IMG/VR virus record: IMGVR_UViG_3300007559_000014
Coordinates: 1 to 33,867 of that record
Length of the DNA: 33,867 bases
Reading direction: 5' to 3' (one strand)
Source: a virus
Within the stretch, counting starts at the first letter, position 1; the number at the start of each line of letters is the position of its first letter. Positions 13,898 through 22,077 of the stretch are shown piece by piece. A program made the translations under genes and the position numbers. The notes under the pieces were generated by a model. The model saw only the letters and a program-made list of their open reading frames with translations, had not been told where the DNA came from and made no database searches.

Positions 13898-14875
13898 ATG
13901 ATAGTAACGATAAAGGATAAACAAAAGCAACTGAATAGATTCAGAGAGAAAGGGGAATACTTTAAAACCCTATCTACTGGTTTGTCTACATTAGATGAAA
14001 TCTATCGCATAGTGCGTGGTTATCCTTTATTTATCGGGGGTGCTGTTCATCAGGGTAAATCTGAGTTCACATTAGAACTAGCGGTATCATGCGCTAAGTT
14101 ACATGGGTTCAAGTTTGCGGTTTACTTAGGTGAAGCGGGATTAACCGAAATATCAATAGCAGAGATTTGTCAGAAGTATATCGGTAAACCATACTTAGGT
14201 CAGTTTGCAATGAGTGAATCAGATTTAATAGAGGCTCACCAATTTATAGAGCATCATTTTGTATTCCTGCAAATAGAAGATTTGACCGTAAAATCATTTT
14301 ACGAAGAGGTGGATAAGGCAGAAAAAGAACTGGGGATAAAATTTGAAGGTACTATTCTGGATCCCTTTAACGATGTACGCAATGAGTCGGGTAATCATGG
14401 CGGTACTCACATTTGGTTAGAAGAGGATTTAAAATATATCCGTAAGGTTTCTGAGAAGTCAAATAGATTAGATATTGTAGTGTTTCACGTTAGCGATATT
14501 AAACCAATGAAAGACGATAATACTGGTCAATGGTATGTACGAGGCGCATTGAAAACTGAATGGGCAGGAGGGCAAGTAGTGAGCCGTAGGGCAATGACTA
14601 TGCTACTTGTTTACGTTCCGCCTGAATGGTTATGCGATGAAACAGGGCAACCATACGGTAAAAACAAAACTATTGTTTATAATCAAAAGGCTAAGCCGAA
14701 AGGTAGCGGTAGGTTAGGTCATGCTGTAATTAATTGGGACTGGAAAAAGAATAGATATTTTGAGGAGGTGAATGGAGTTAGAAAATATATGCTAGATAAA
14801 CCTACTAATAAAATTGCACCTCAGATGCCGATGAACGTAGGATTCGATTCAGTAATTAATGAAAACCCTTTTTAA
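13898..14875 (+). CDS. DnaB/RecA-like replicative helicase ATPase
   Basis: A 325-residue protein with a P-loop GAVHQGKS (48-55), a STGLSTLDEI entry motif (about 26-35), a probable Walker B GTILDPFND (151-159) and a later IVVFHVSDIKPMK (about 188-200), all in the order of a DnaB C-terminal or RecA-like ATPase core. It lacks the DnaB N-terminal domain, as do many small phage helicases. The protein ends in INENPF, a short acidic-Pro-Phe tail. It probably unwinds DNA at the fork. It starts six bases after the methyltransferase stop. Confidence 0.75.
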   Translation: MIVTIKDKQKQLNRFREKGEYFKTLSTGLSTLDEIYRIVRGYPLFIGGAVHQGKSEFTLELAVSCAKLHGFKFAVYLGEAGLTEISIAEICQKYIGKPYLGQFAMSESDLIEAHQFIEHHFVFLQIEDLTVKSFYEEVDKAEKELGIKFEGTILDPFNDVRNESGNHGGTHIWLEEDLKYIRKVSEKSNRLDIVVFHVSDIKPMKDDNTGQWYVRGALKTEWAGGQVVSRRAMTMLLVYVPPEWLCDETGQPYGKNKTIVYNQKAKPKGSGRLGHAVINWDWKKNRYFEEVNGVRKYMLDKPTNKIAPQMPMNVGFDSVINENPF

Positions 14876-15159
14876 TGGAAGAGATTAACACACTAAAATT
14901 AAAGGCTCGTATATTAGCAATGGCTACTTACCTTTATTCGTCAACTGAAAAAGAAGGCATAAGCGAAGAGCGTAAAGAGTTTGCATATAAGTTAATTGAT
15001 TTGCTTAACGATAGCCAATTAACAATAGAACAGTTAATAAAAAAAGAGTCTAAGTATATGAGTAGTTACTTTGATTTCAAAAACAAAGTATTAGTATTGC
15101 AAAAGGAATTAAATAAATTAGAAGCTGAAAATAAAAATCTAAAAGATAACTTATGTTAA
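14875..15159 (+). CDS. Hypothetical coiled-coil protein, 94 aa
   Basis: Not recognised. The C-terminal half is a clear coiled coil (KNKVLVLQKELNKLEAENK), the N-terminal half helical (LKLKARILAMATYLY, ERKEFAYKLIDLLND). Starts with TAATG overlap after the helicase, and its stop overlaps the next gene. A small scaffold or regulator role is possible. Confidence 0.6.
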   Translation: MEEINTLKLKARILAMATYLYSSTEKEGISEERKEFAYKLIDLLNDSQLTIEQLIKKESKYMSSYFDFKNKVLVLQKELNKLEAENKNLKDNLC

Positions 15160-15506
15160 AATCAAATGAGTTCAGAATAGGTAATTTACTTACTGATTTA
15201 AACGGTCAAAATAGGGAAGTTACTTGTATAACTAAAGAAGGTATAATGACTGAGCCTATATTTCCTTTTGTTATTAATCCAGTTATTCAAATTGAAGATG
15301 TATTTGAATTTATCTTACCTATTGATTTTAATGAAGAGTGGTTTAAAAAAATAGAGTTTGAATATCTTGAAATAAGATACGAATTTGATAGATTTTGGAT
15401 TTATCAAAATTATAGGAGGGTATCTTCATTTAAGTATTTACACGAACTGCAAAATCTTTGTTTTATATTAACAGGAAATGAATTGAATTATGCTAACATT
15501 ATTTGA
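15153..15506 (+). CDS. Conserved Bacteroidota phage protein, 117 aa
   Basis: Matches by eye a widespread Bacteroidota phage protein: EFRIGNLLTDLNG at the N-terminus, a middle section FILPIDFNEEWFKKIEFEY (about 53-71) and a C-terminal LHELQNLCFILTGNEL (about 96-111). The family is usually in early or replication modules and has no known activity. It overlaps both neighbours (7 bases before, 17 after). Confidence 0.65.
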   Translation: MLKSNEFRIGNLLTDLNGQNREVTCITKEGIMTEPIFPFVINPVIQIEDVFEFILPIDFNEEWFKKIEFEYLEIRYEFDRFWIYQNYRRVSSFKYLHELQNLCFILTGNELNYANII

Positions 15507-15729
15507 AAACCAACGATTATCATTTAAACCAGTATTAAATGATACGGTAGAGAATCTATCGGGTAAGAAATTTAGATGCTATGGATTCGGTGTAACGTTT
15601 CAAAGCGGAATTAAAGAGGATTATTATTTGTATCGTCAGTTTAATACTGAGGGTGCGCCTATCGAGTTTACTGTTACCGATATTGAATATTGCAAGGCTA
15701 TGGAGAATAAAAGATTATTTAAGATATGA
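15490..15729 (+). CDS. Hypothetical protein, 79 aa
   Basis: Not recognised. A beta-rich protein with FENQRLSFKPVLND, GKKFRCYGFGVTFQSG and YYLYRQFNTEG. The start lies 17 bases inside the previous gene and the stop overlaps the next start as ATGA. Just beyond its stop, another frame reads NNPYNNANLWQRLYN, which looks protein-like but has no start (see rejected items). Confidence 0.5.
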   Translation: MLTLFENQRLSFKPVLNDTVENLSGKKFRCYGFGVTFQSGIKEDYYLYRQFNTEGAPIEFTVTDIEYCKAMENKRLFKI

Positions 15730-16076
15730 TTATCCCCCTAATAATCCGTATAACAATGCTAACTTATGGCAACGTTTATACAATTTGCGTTATACAAAAT
15801 GTGAAATTTCCTGAAGTGGTATCGGCTCAATCGGTACTTGAAACTGGTTGGTATCAATGCCAAAACTGTTCTTTAGAGAAAAATAATATCTTTGGGTTTT
15901 ATTCAGATAGATACCTAGAGTTTGACCATTGGATTGAATCGGTAGCATATTATAAAAAGTGGCAGGATAAATATGCTCCTGAATTATGCAATAATGACGA
16001 ATACCTGCAATGGCTAAAAGACTTTGGTTACTTCACAGACGAAAACTATATTAAAAAAATAAACGATATACTATGA
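15726..16076 (+). CDS. GH73-like glucosaminidase (small)
   Basis: A 116-residue protein whose core VVSAQSVLETGWYQC, then NNIFGF, then YLEFDHWIESVAYYKKW, fits the FlgJ/GH73 endo-beta-N-acetylglucosaminidase pattern, with Glu39 in LETGW as the catalytic acid. The C-terminus (YLQWLKDFGYFTDENYIKKI) also matches. The first ten residues (MIIPLIIRIT) look out of place; ATG at 15756 (Met11) is the likely functional start, with 15726 kept because of the ATGA overlap. It would cleave peptidoglycan glycan strands. A second wall hydrolase, separate from the CHAP lysin and inside the early operon, is unusual. Confidence 0.65.
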   Translation: MIIPLIIRITMLTYGNVYTICVIQNVKFPEVVSAQSVLETGWYQCQNCSLEKNNIFGFYSDRYLEFDHWIESVAYYKKWQDKYAPELCNNDEYLQWLKDFGYFTDENYIKKINDIL

Positions 16077-16267
16077 ATGATTTTGAATTATTATTTGATG
16101 AATTACTAGAAATAGAGCTAATGTATATTAATGATAGTATTATAGATAACTATGAATGGGATAACGATTTAGGATGGGGAAAGACTATTCATTATTCTCA
16201 ACTTGGTGGGCAAGATTATAAAAGATTATTATTTCAAAATAAAACAATTAAGCAATTTAATATATGA
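16073..16267 (+). CDS. Small acidic hypothetical protein, 64 aa
   Basis: Not recognised. The N-terminal half is strongly acidic (FELLFDELLEIELMYINDS), with a Trp-containing DLGWGKT centre and a basic end (YKRLLFQNKTIKQF). ATGA overlaps at both ends. Acidic small early proteins sometimes act as inhibitors, but nothing in the sequence shows this. Confidence 0.55.
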   Translation: MNDFELLFDELLEIELMYINDSIIDNYEWDNDLGWGKTIHYSQLGGQDYKRLLFQNKTIKQFNI

Positions 16268-16482
16268 AAGCTATATTAGAATTTGATCTAAATGATTTTG
16301 ACGAAGAAAAAAGGTTTAACCATGCAACCAGTAGCGTTAGATATTCCATAGCACTTTGGGAGATTGCTCACCTTCGTAGCCATTTTAAACATTGCGATAA
16401 AGCTGTAACATTTGACCAAGTGCTACAATACATTGACGAAGTATTTGAAACAAATAATATTAACATAAACGAACTAGACTGA
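16264..16482 (+). CDS. Conserved small phage protein, 72 aa
   Basis: Resembles small proteins seen in many Bacteroidota phages that begin MKAILEFDLND, contain SIALWEIAHLRSHFKH and end in an acidic helix (QYIDEVFETNNI). No activity is known. Sits between two overlaps (ATGA before, TGATG after). Confidence 0.6.
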   Translation: MKAILEFDLNDFDEEKRFNHATSSVRYSIALWEIAHLRSHFKHCDKAVTFDQVLQYIDEVFETNNININELD

Positions 16483-16790
16483 TGACAGGAAAAATGCCAA
16501 AAGAAACATTTAATGAAATCTCTAGGGGACATTGGGAGTACCTATCTAATGTTTATACTAACTCAGGATTTAGTGCCATTAAGCCTGAGGCAAAGTTACT
16601 AGGCGTACACGCTACTCATCTAGTGGCAAAGATTAAACAATTTAATAAAGAAGTTATTGAATTTAAAAAAATCACTAGCGAGTTAGATGTACTTAAAGAC
16701 TTATCGTTTACTGAGCGTTTACAATTAGCTTTGAATTATAGTAATAATTATTTTGAGTTTAGCGATAATAATAGTAATTTAGCCGAATGA
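16482..16790 (+). CDS. Hypothetical HTH-like protein, 102 aa
   Basis: Not recognised. The segment PEAKLLGVHATHLVAKIKQF (about 35-54) has the spacing of a helix-turn-helix, with a Gly at the turn, so DNA binding is possible. The rest is helical, ending in TERLQLALNYSNN and an Asn-rich tail. Its stop overlaps the first glycosyltransferase gene as ATGA, so it may be co-translated with it. The HTH reading is uncertain. Confidence 0.5.
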   Translation: MTGKMPKETFNEISRGHWEYLSNVYTNSGFSAIKPEAKLLGVHATHLVAKIKQFNKEVIEFKKITSELDVLKDLSFTERLQLALNYSNNYFEFSDNNSNLAE

Positions 16791-17494
16791 AAATATCTGT
16801 TATTCACCCATCACGAAATAGACCTGAGAGAGCCAGTAAGGTTTTTAAGGAAATGATTTCTAAAGCAGATAAACCTGAATTAATCGAATACATAATATCT
16901 ATTGACAATGATGAAACTAAAGATTATACGAATATCACTAGCGGTATATATGCTCCTATTACACTTGTTAGCGATAATAGGTATTGTGTCGGTGCTATAA
17001 ATAATGGCGCAAAGGCTTCTAGTGGCGATATATTAATGGTGGCATCAGACGATTTTGACGAGTGGCCAAAAGGATGGGATACTTTAATACGTGAGGCTTT
17101 TAGAGGCTATAAGTGTAAAATGTTAAAAACAAATGATGGCTCTCAGGGTTGGATAGCAACCTTACCGATAATGGATAGGGCATTATATGAAAAACTAGGT
17201 TACATTTATAATCCTGAATACTTGCATATGTTTTGCGATACAGACCTATCTAGTGTCTGTGATTTAATAGGAGCAACAGTTTACCGATTAGATATTATGT
17301 TTAGGCATAATCACTATACTAAGTTGAAAAACAAAGATAGTATTAACGAAAGGAATGATGCTACTTGGAATGAAGGCGAAGCTATTTACTTAAGACGTTG
17401 GAGAGAAAACTTTGGCTTAGATAAGAGTGAAGTAATTGGTATGATTAGAGACCAACGCCACAAAGACTGGGTAAGGAGAAAACTAAATGGTTAA
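16787..17494 (+). CDS. GT2-like glycosyltransferase A
   Basis: A 235-residue GT-A protein. It begins ISVIHPSRNRPERA (the nucleotide-sugar-binding strand), has SIDNDETKD near 39-46, GDILMVASDDFDEWPKGWD with the SDDFDEW metal-binding acid motif at 87-93, and FCDTDLS (149-155) as the probable acceptor-side acidic motif. The pattern is that of family 2 glycosyltransferases found in phages. It has no membrane segment, so it probably works in the cytoplasm. First gene of a six-gene sugar-modification cluster; its start and end overlap neighbours. Confidence 0.75.
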   Translation: MKISVIHPSRNRPERASKVFKEMISKADKPELIEYIISIDNDETKDYTNITSGIYAPITLVSDNRYCVGAINNGAKASSGDILMVASDDFDEWPKGWDTLIREAFRGYKCKMLKTNDGSQGWIATLPIMDRALYEKLGYIYNPEYLHMFCDTDLSSVCDLIGATVYRLDIMFRHNHYTKLKNKDSINERNDATWNEGEAIYLRRWRENFGLDKSEVIGMIRDQRHKDWVRRKLNG

Positions 17495-18077
17495 GTTATC
17501 TATACTTATTTGCTCCATTAAATCTAGGGCTAACCAACTTAATGAGGTGCTAAGACTTTTAGGCACTCATCCCGAAGTAGAGATACTTATTGATGTGGAT
17601 AATAAAGAGGTGTCAGTAGGTGTCAAACGTCAAAGGTTATTAGAGAAGTCAGTAGGTAAGTGGATAGTTTACTTTGACGATGACGATGAGCCTTATTATG
17701 GATATATTGATAAGATACTATTTGGTATAGATAATTATCCTGAGATTGATTGTATGGGTATCTATGGCGATATGACAACTAACGGTATTAATCCTAAGAC
17801 TTGGATTCATTCAATCCAATTTAAAGAATGGCGAGGCGATGGTAGAAAAAAACTAGAATCGGGATTTGATTACGAGAGAAACATTATACACTTTAATCCA
17901 GTATTAAGGTCTAAAGCTATTCAAGTAGGCTTTAATGATATTCGTTTCGGTGAAGATAAAGATTACGCTATGAGGCTTTATCCTTTGCTTAGTAAAGAAT
18001 ACTTAATAGCTACTCCATTATTTCATTATAAATTTACAACTTCAAATAATCATAACGATAAATATGGAATCAAATAA
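17487..18077 (+). CDS. GT2-like glycosyltransferase B
   Basis: A 196-residue GT-A protein: LSILICSIKSRA at the start, VGVKRQRLLEKSVGKWIVYFDDDDEP (metal-binding DDDD at about 64-67), and FGEDKDYAMRLYP (about 154-166), which fits the ED-x-D-x-A-x-R-L catalytic segment of inverting GT2 enzymes. It is close in kind to enzyme A but with a different acceptor end. Overlaps A by 8 bases and C by 14. No membrane segment. Donor and acceptor sugars cannot be read. Confidence 0.75.
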   Translation: MVKLSILICSIKSRANQLNEVLRLLGTHPEVEILIDVDNKEVSVGVKRQRLLEKSVGKWIVYFDDDDEPYYGYIDKILFGIDNYPEIDCMGIYGDMTTNGINPKTWIHSIQFKEWRGDGRKKLESGFDYERNIIHFNPVLRSKAIQVGFNDIRFGEDKDYAMRLYPLLSKEYLIATPLFHYKFTTSNNHNDKYGIK

Positions 18078-18783
18078 CGCTATCGTTTGTTTAACGAGAG
18101 GCTATCATAACCTTGCTCAGTACGATTCATTAATTGAGCGCAATAAGGCTATTAGATTGCATATTAATAAGAATAATCAATATCCTTTAATTATATTCCA
18201 CGAAGGAAATATTAACGAAGAGCATCAGGATTATATTACTCACTTTGCAGAAGGTCAAAGATTAATTTTTAAAGATATTAGCGAAGTATGGGCAGGAGGT
18301 TATGAAGGTATGTGTAGGTTTCAAACTTATGACATTTGGAATTACTGTAAGGATTACGATAACATAATGAGAATAGATGAGGATTGTATCATTCAATCCT
18401 GTGGAGATAATCCTTTTGATATGAAAGGGAATGTTTATTTACGATCAATTTACTTTGCTGAGTCACATTCCGAAACTAATGCTACTCTGCCGTTATTCAT
18501 TCACAACTTAACTGGTGAAAACATTACATCATTCTATAACGATAAATTTGTTTATACAAATGTAGGTATTGGTAACGTTCAGTTTTGGTTAGAGCCTAAA
18601 ATGAATTTACTTATTAAATCTATTGCTTATTCAGATTTACAATTATATAATCGGTGGGGTGACTTACCGGTACTAGGTAGCTTACTTAATATTTATGCAA
18701 AAGGTAAAGTCGGGCATATCGAAGGGTTAAGCTATAAACATTTATCTCACGATAACTACATAACCAGTAATGGAATTGATTAA
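18064..18783 (+). CDS. GT15-like (KRE2/MNT1-type) glycosyltransferase
   Basis: A 239-residue protein with MCRFQTYDIW (83-92), IMRIDEDCII (101-110) and LYNRWGDLPVLGS (about 194-206). The MCRF, R-x-(D/E)-x-D and RWGD-x-P motifs match the GT15 family, known from yeast alpha-1,2-mannosyltransferases and sporadic in bacteria and viruses. It lacks the N-terminal membrane anchor of the yeast enzymes, so a cytoplasmic role is expected. A retaining mannosyl-type transfer is inferred from family only. It overlaps enzyme B and is followed after 17 bases by a methyltransferase. Confidence 0.65.
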   Translation: MESNNAIVCLTRGYHNLAQYDSLIERNKAIRLHINKNNQYPLIIFHEGNINEEHQDYITHFAEGQRLIFKDISEVWAGGYEGMCRFQTYDIWNYCKDYDNIMRIDEDCIIQSCGDNPFDMKGNVYLRSIYFAESHSETNATLPLFIHNLTGENITSFYNDKFVYTNVGIGNVQFWLEPKMNLLIKSIAYSDLQLYNRWGDLPVLGSLLNIYAKGKVGHIEGLSYKHLSHDNYITSNGID

Positions 18784-18788
18784 TTTAT

Positions 18789-18796
18789 TATCTTTG
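18789..18796 (+). promoter_or_regulatory. -7 element, possible leaderless promoter
   Basis: TATCTTTG exactly matches TAnnTTTG and lies five bases before ATG 18801, so a transcript would start at or next to the start codon. No TTTG lies at the -33 distance. One of few non-overlapping junctions in the cluster. Confidence 0.3.
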
Positions 18797-18800
18797 TAAT

Positions 18801-19391
18801 ATGACACAACTAGAATACCAAAACCAAAACAAATTAGGATTTGAAGGCGATACTTTTTTAAAGGAAACTTTTAAGAATATAGTAAAAGACTTTAATATCA
18901 ATCACATAATTGAAACTGGAACGTATCATGGATATACTACTAAGCACTTATCTAAAATGGTAGAGAGGGTAGATACTATTGAAGTAGTGCAGGAAAACTA
19001 TTTGACAGCTTTAAAACATTTGAAACGTTTAAAAAATGTTAATTGTCATCTCGGTAACTCTTCTGAATTATTAGAATCAGTATTACCTATTGAGCCAACT
19101 AATCTATTTTGCTTCTTAGATGCTCATTGGCAGCAGTACAACCCTTTGATAGATGAGTTAAAGGTAATTGCTAAGTCAGGGTTAAAACCTATTATAGCTA
19201 TTCACGATTTCAAAGTACCTAACCGAGATGACTTAGGTTTTGACGTTTATAAACAGACAGGCATAGTATATGAATGGAACTGGATAGCTAAGTCAATAGA
19301 AGCTATTTATGGTAAGGATGGGTATAGCATTAAGTATAACGATAAGGCAACTGGTGCTAAACGTGGAGTCATATTTATATTTCCTAAGTAA
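18801..19391 (+). CDS. Class I SAM-dependent methyltransferase (sugar-type candidate)
   Basis: A 196-residue protein with HIIETGTYHGYTTKHL (motif I, about 35-50, in place of the usual glycine-rich loop), IEVVQENYL (acidic motif II about 60-68), LGNSSELLE and CFLDAHW (104-110). ETGTYxGxTT motifs and a LDAHW strand are seen in small methyltransferases of polysaccharide and glycan clusters (FkbM-like or TylF-like). Set between glycosyltransferase genes, it probably caps or decorates the sugar. Substrate unknown. Confidence 0.65.
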   Translation: MTQLEYQNQNKLGFEGDTFLKETFKNIVKDFNINHIIETGTYHGYTTKHLSKMVERVDTIEVVQENYLTALKHLKRLKNVNCHLGNSSELLESVLPIEPTNLFCFLDAHWQQYNPLIDELKVIAKSGLKPIIAIHDFKVPNRDDLGFDVYKQTGIVYEWNWIAKSIEAIYGKDGYSIKYNDKATGAKRGVIFIFPK

Positions 19392-19410
19392 ACATTTAAA
19401 AATAAACAAT

Positions 19411-19752
19411 ATGAAAATTACATTATGTGATAAAGTTTTAGTTGGAGATATTCCTACTTATGATTTCAAAGACCAAGAGGAAGCATTAACATTTATCTAT
19501 TCATGGTTAAGCACTAAAGATTTTGATAAAAGTGTATTTGTATGTTTCGCCACGTTTGATGGATTAGAAAATAAAGATTTAAGGAATGAGCAAAATGCCA
19601 TCTTAGTAAGTCATTGTTGGGATAATATTACAGATATGTTAGGGGCTTATATTGATGTTGTTAATTATCATAATGTTAACTTCTCTGTATTTGAATTTGA
19701 AGACTATCAAGAGGCTTTTGGATATTGTACTGATTTAAAAGAATCATTCTAA
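19411..19752 (+). CDS. Hypothetical protein in sugar cluster, 113 aa
   Basis: Not recognised. The start is ATG 19411, after an A-rich AAAAATAAACAAT leader; the longer open frame back to 19309 runs into the methyltransferase and its first 34 residues are not needed. Features are a beta start (KITLCDKVLVGDIPTYDF), a helix (EEALTFIYSWLSTKDF) and an aromatic, acidic C-terminus (FSVFEFEDYQEAFGYCTD). No membrane segment. Position suggests a partner of the sugar enzymes. Confidence 0.55.
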   Translation: MKITLCDKVLVGDIPTYDFKDQEEALTFIYSWLSTKDFDKSVFVCFATFDGLENKDLRNEQNAILVSHCWDNITDMLGAYIDVVNYHNVNFSVFEFEDYQEAFGYCTDLKESF

Positions 19753-20364
19753 ATGATATTCTTTATTCATAATGACCAAAGACCTGAAAGGGTTAAGAAC
19801 TTAAAGGAGCAAACCGAGTTTACAAATATAGATACCTTCGGTATTCAAAAGGCTATATTTACCAGTTCACCTAAAGCGGGAATATCACAGGCGCATAGGT
19901 CAGTAGTTGAAAAGGCTAAAGAACAGAATTGGCCTTATGTGGTAATAATGGAGGATGACATAAAGTTTACTGATAAAGATTCCTTTATGCTTTTTATGAA
20001 TATGATTACCTTATGTCCTGACGAAGTAGATATATTATTAGGTGGGTTATACACTACCTCCCAGTTAGATAACTATAAAGGGATGCCATTCTTTAAACAA
20101 GTGGATAACGTTTCAGGGTTTCATTGTTACTGCGTATTTCAAAAGGCTTATGATAGATTTTTAGAAGCGCCAGACAATTATCATATAGACAAGTGGGTAA
20201 CGGGATCTAAGTTAGGCAACCTATTAACGCTTACCTGCTATCCATTTTTAGCAATTCAGCAGGATGACTTTTATTCTGACAATAAGAAACAAGTTAAAAA
20301 CTATTCACATTTACTAAAGAAGTATGAACTATTTGAAAGTAAGAAACTTAGTAAAGTTAAATAA
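19753..20364 (+). CDS. GT25-like glycosyltransferase
   Basis: A 203-residue protein starting IFFIHNDQRPERVKNL, the usual GT25 opening (hydrophobic strand then an R-x-E-R). GISQAHRSVVEKAKEQNWPY and VVIMEDDIKF (about 62-72; EDD at 67-69) are the family's cis-His/Ser helix and metal-binding triad. The later half (GFHCYCVFQKAYDRFLEAP) fits the A-Y-x-x-s region. GT25 members add galactose or glucose to lipopolysaccharide in bacteria. Starts one base after the preceding stop. Confidence 0.7.
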   Translation: MIFFIHNDQRPERVKNLKEQTEFTNIDTFGIQKAIFTSSPKAGISQAHRSVVEKAKEQNWPYVVIMEDDIKFTDKDSFMLFMNMITLCPDEVDILLGGLYTTSQLDNYKGMPFFKQVDNVSGFHCYCVFQKAYDRFLEAPDNYHIDKWVTGSKLGNLLTLTCYPFLAIQQDDFYSDNKKQVKNYSHLLKKYELFESKKLSKVK

Positions 20365-20459
20365 TGAAAACAAAGATAGCGATATTTGAAGTGAGGGCGA
20401 TGAGGGTTAAATACTTAGATTGGCCTATTAGACACTACTTCTATATTTTTAATAATTAG
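20364..20459 (+). CDS. Possible small ORF before terminase, 31 aa
   Basis: A short frame begins at ATG 20364, overlapping the preceding stop (TAATG), and ends at TAG 20457-20459, three bases before the terminase small subunit ATG. The peptide MKTKIAIFEVRAMRVKYLDW then ends IFNN. It fills the gap exactly, as coupled genes here do, but it is short and unrecognised. Confidence 0.35.
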   Translation: MKTKIAIFEVRAMRVKYLDWPIRHYFYIFNN

Positions 20460-20462
20460 ATT

Positions 20463-20927
20463 ATGGCACAGGAAGGCAGAGACGAAAACGGTAAGTTTAT
20501 ACATAAGAACTTATGGCACTTAATGAGGTCTAGGATAGGGCAACCTAAGAAGTTCCTAACTCCTGAGGAACTTGCATCAAAAGGATTAGATTACTTTGAG
20601 TGGGTAGCTGAAACAAAACAAAAGATAACTTTTGCAGGACTTAGATTATACGTTGGATTTAATCGTACAGATTGGTCGAGATATAAGAATGATTATGCCG
20701 ATTACTGTGACACAATGAATCATATCGAATTATTATTAGAAGCTGAATGGGAGGGTAAACTTGGATGGGCAGGTTCAACACAGGGTGCTATCTTTTGGTT
20801 AAAAAATAAAGCGGGTTGGAAAGATGAGATTACTCAAAACCAAAATCAAACAGTTACAACGGTTCAACCTTCGATTATTTCAGGGAGTCCTAAATTAGCT
20901 AATGACGAAAAACAAATAGATGTTTAA
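20463..20927 (+). CDS. terS: Terminase small subunit
   Basis: A 154-residue protein placed directly before the large subunit and overlapping it by 8 bases. It has KKFLTPEELASKGLDYFEWV, a helix-turn-helix-like middle (ITFAGLRLYVGFNRTDWSRY) and GAIFWLKNKAGWKDE near 117-131, which is the usual end pattern of small terminase subunits of the P22 gp3-like/Terminase_6-type groups. It recognises phage DNA ends and recruits the motor. Assignment combines pattern and position. Confidence 0.75.
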   Translation: MAQEGRDENGKFIHKNLWHLMRSRIGQPKKFLTPEELASKGLDYFEWVAETKQKITFAGLRLYVGFNRTDWSRYKNDYADYCDTMNHIELLLEAEWEGKLGWAGSTQGAIFWLKNKAGWKDEITQNQNQTVTTVQPSIISGSPKLANDEKQIDV

Positions 20928-22077
20928 ATGCTCAACCGTATATTTAGCAAACTGGGAGGCTCAGGAAGATACGATAGTAAATCAAGGCGGTACATCGAGC
21001 GGAAAAACCTATTCCATTATACAGGTTTTGTTTTCCATTGCAATATCTGAGAAGGCTACAATTACAATAGTAGGGCAGGATATACCTAACCTTAAAGTAG
21101 GAGCGTTGAGAGATGCCTTAGAAATATATGAAAACTCACCCGAATTAAAAGGGTTAGTTACTTCATATAATAAGACAGACCGTATATTCGAGTTTGCCTC
21201 AGGTTCGATAATGGAGTTTAAATCTTATGGCAATCCTCAGGATGCGAAGAGTGGTAAAAGAGATTACTGTTTTCTAAATGAGGCTAACGGTATTCCTTTC
21301 GATATTTATACCGAGTTGGCACTCCGTACTCGTAAAAGAGTATTCCTAGACTATAACCCTAATAACGAATTTTGGGTGCATCAAAAGGTAATAGGCAGAC
21401 CGAATACTAAACTAATAATCTCAGACCATAGGCATAACCCATTTCTATCTGAGAAGGTAAGAGAAAAAATAGAAGGGTTAAAAGAAATTGACCTAGACCT
21501 ATGGAAAGTTTACGCTCGTGGTATGACTGGTAAGATAGAGGGATTAATATTCCGTAATTGGCAATATTGCGATGAGATACCTAATGATGCTAAGTTAGTG
21601 GCTTTCGGTTTAGACTTTGGGTTTACAAATGATCCAACGGCTATACTTTCAGTTTATAAACAGGATGGCGAACTATGGATTAATGAGGAGGTATATTCAA
21701 GTGGGTTAACTAATCCTGACATTCATAATCTAATTAAAGACGTGGTTAAAAATAATGAAGTAATAGGGGATAGTGCAGAGCCTAAGTCTATCGAAGAGTT
21801 GAGAAGGTTAGGACTTGCAATATACGGAGCAAAGAAAGGGGCTGATAGTATTCGTACTTCTATCGACATTCTAAAACGATATAAGTTAAATGTAACAAGG
21901 TCATCTACTAATTTAGCTAAAGAGTTAAATAGTTATAAATGGAAAACAGATAAGCATACAGGTACATCTATTAATGAGCCTGTGGACTTTCTTAATCATG
22001 GAATTGATGCGTTAAGGTATGTTGCATTAAATAAATTAAATAGTAATGGAGATTTTGACTACTCATTTAGATTATAA
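20920..22077 (+). CDS. terL: Terminase large subunit
   Basis: A 385-residue ATPase-nuclease of the PBSX/Terminase_3 kind. Walker A is NQGGTSSGKT (21-30), the Walker B-like acidic strand YCFLNEAN (116-123) carries the catalytic Glu121. The RNase H-like nuclease half has LDFGFTNDP (Asp232), GDSAEPKS (Asp284) and DFLNHGIDALRY (Asp363). It pumps DNA into the head and cuts it. It is on the short side but both domains are complete. The type of end generated cannot be told, though the genome's circular assembly fits headful or cos packaging. Confidence 0.9.
   Translation: MFKCSTVYLANWEAQEDTIVNQGGTSSGKTYSIIQVLFSIAISEKATITIVGQDIPNLKVGALRDALEIYENSPELKGLVTSYNKTDRIFEFASGSIMEFKSYGNPQDAKSGKRDYCFLNEANGIPFDIYTELALRTRKRVFLDYNPNNEFWVHQKVIGRPNTKLIISDHRHNPFLSEKVREKIEGLKEIDLDLWKVYARGMTGKIEGLIFRNWQYCDEIPNDAKLVAFGLDFGFTNDPTAILSVYKQDGELWINEEVYSSGLTNPDIHNLIKDVVKNNEVIGDSAEPKSIEELRRLGLAIYGAKKGADSIRTSIDILKRYKLNVTRSSTNLAKELNSYKWKTDKHTGTSINEPVDFLNHGIDALRYVALNKLNSNGDFDYSFRL

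Noticed and set aside
15707-15812. Protein-like alternate-frame segment NNPYNNANLWQRLYN after the 79-residue gene
   Set aside because: It has no start codon and stops after a short run. It might be the C-terminus of a frameshifted relative of the 79-residue gene, but one sequence cannot show this, and a GH73-like gene occupies the other frame.
16787-20364. DNA glycosylation system (T4-like hydroxymethylcytosine glucosylation)
   Set aside because: No nucleotide hydroxymethylase, thymidylate-synthase-like or base-modifying gene is in the window, so the substrate for DNA glycosylation is missing. Protein or polysaccharide acceptors are more likely.
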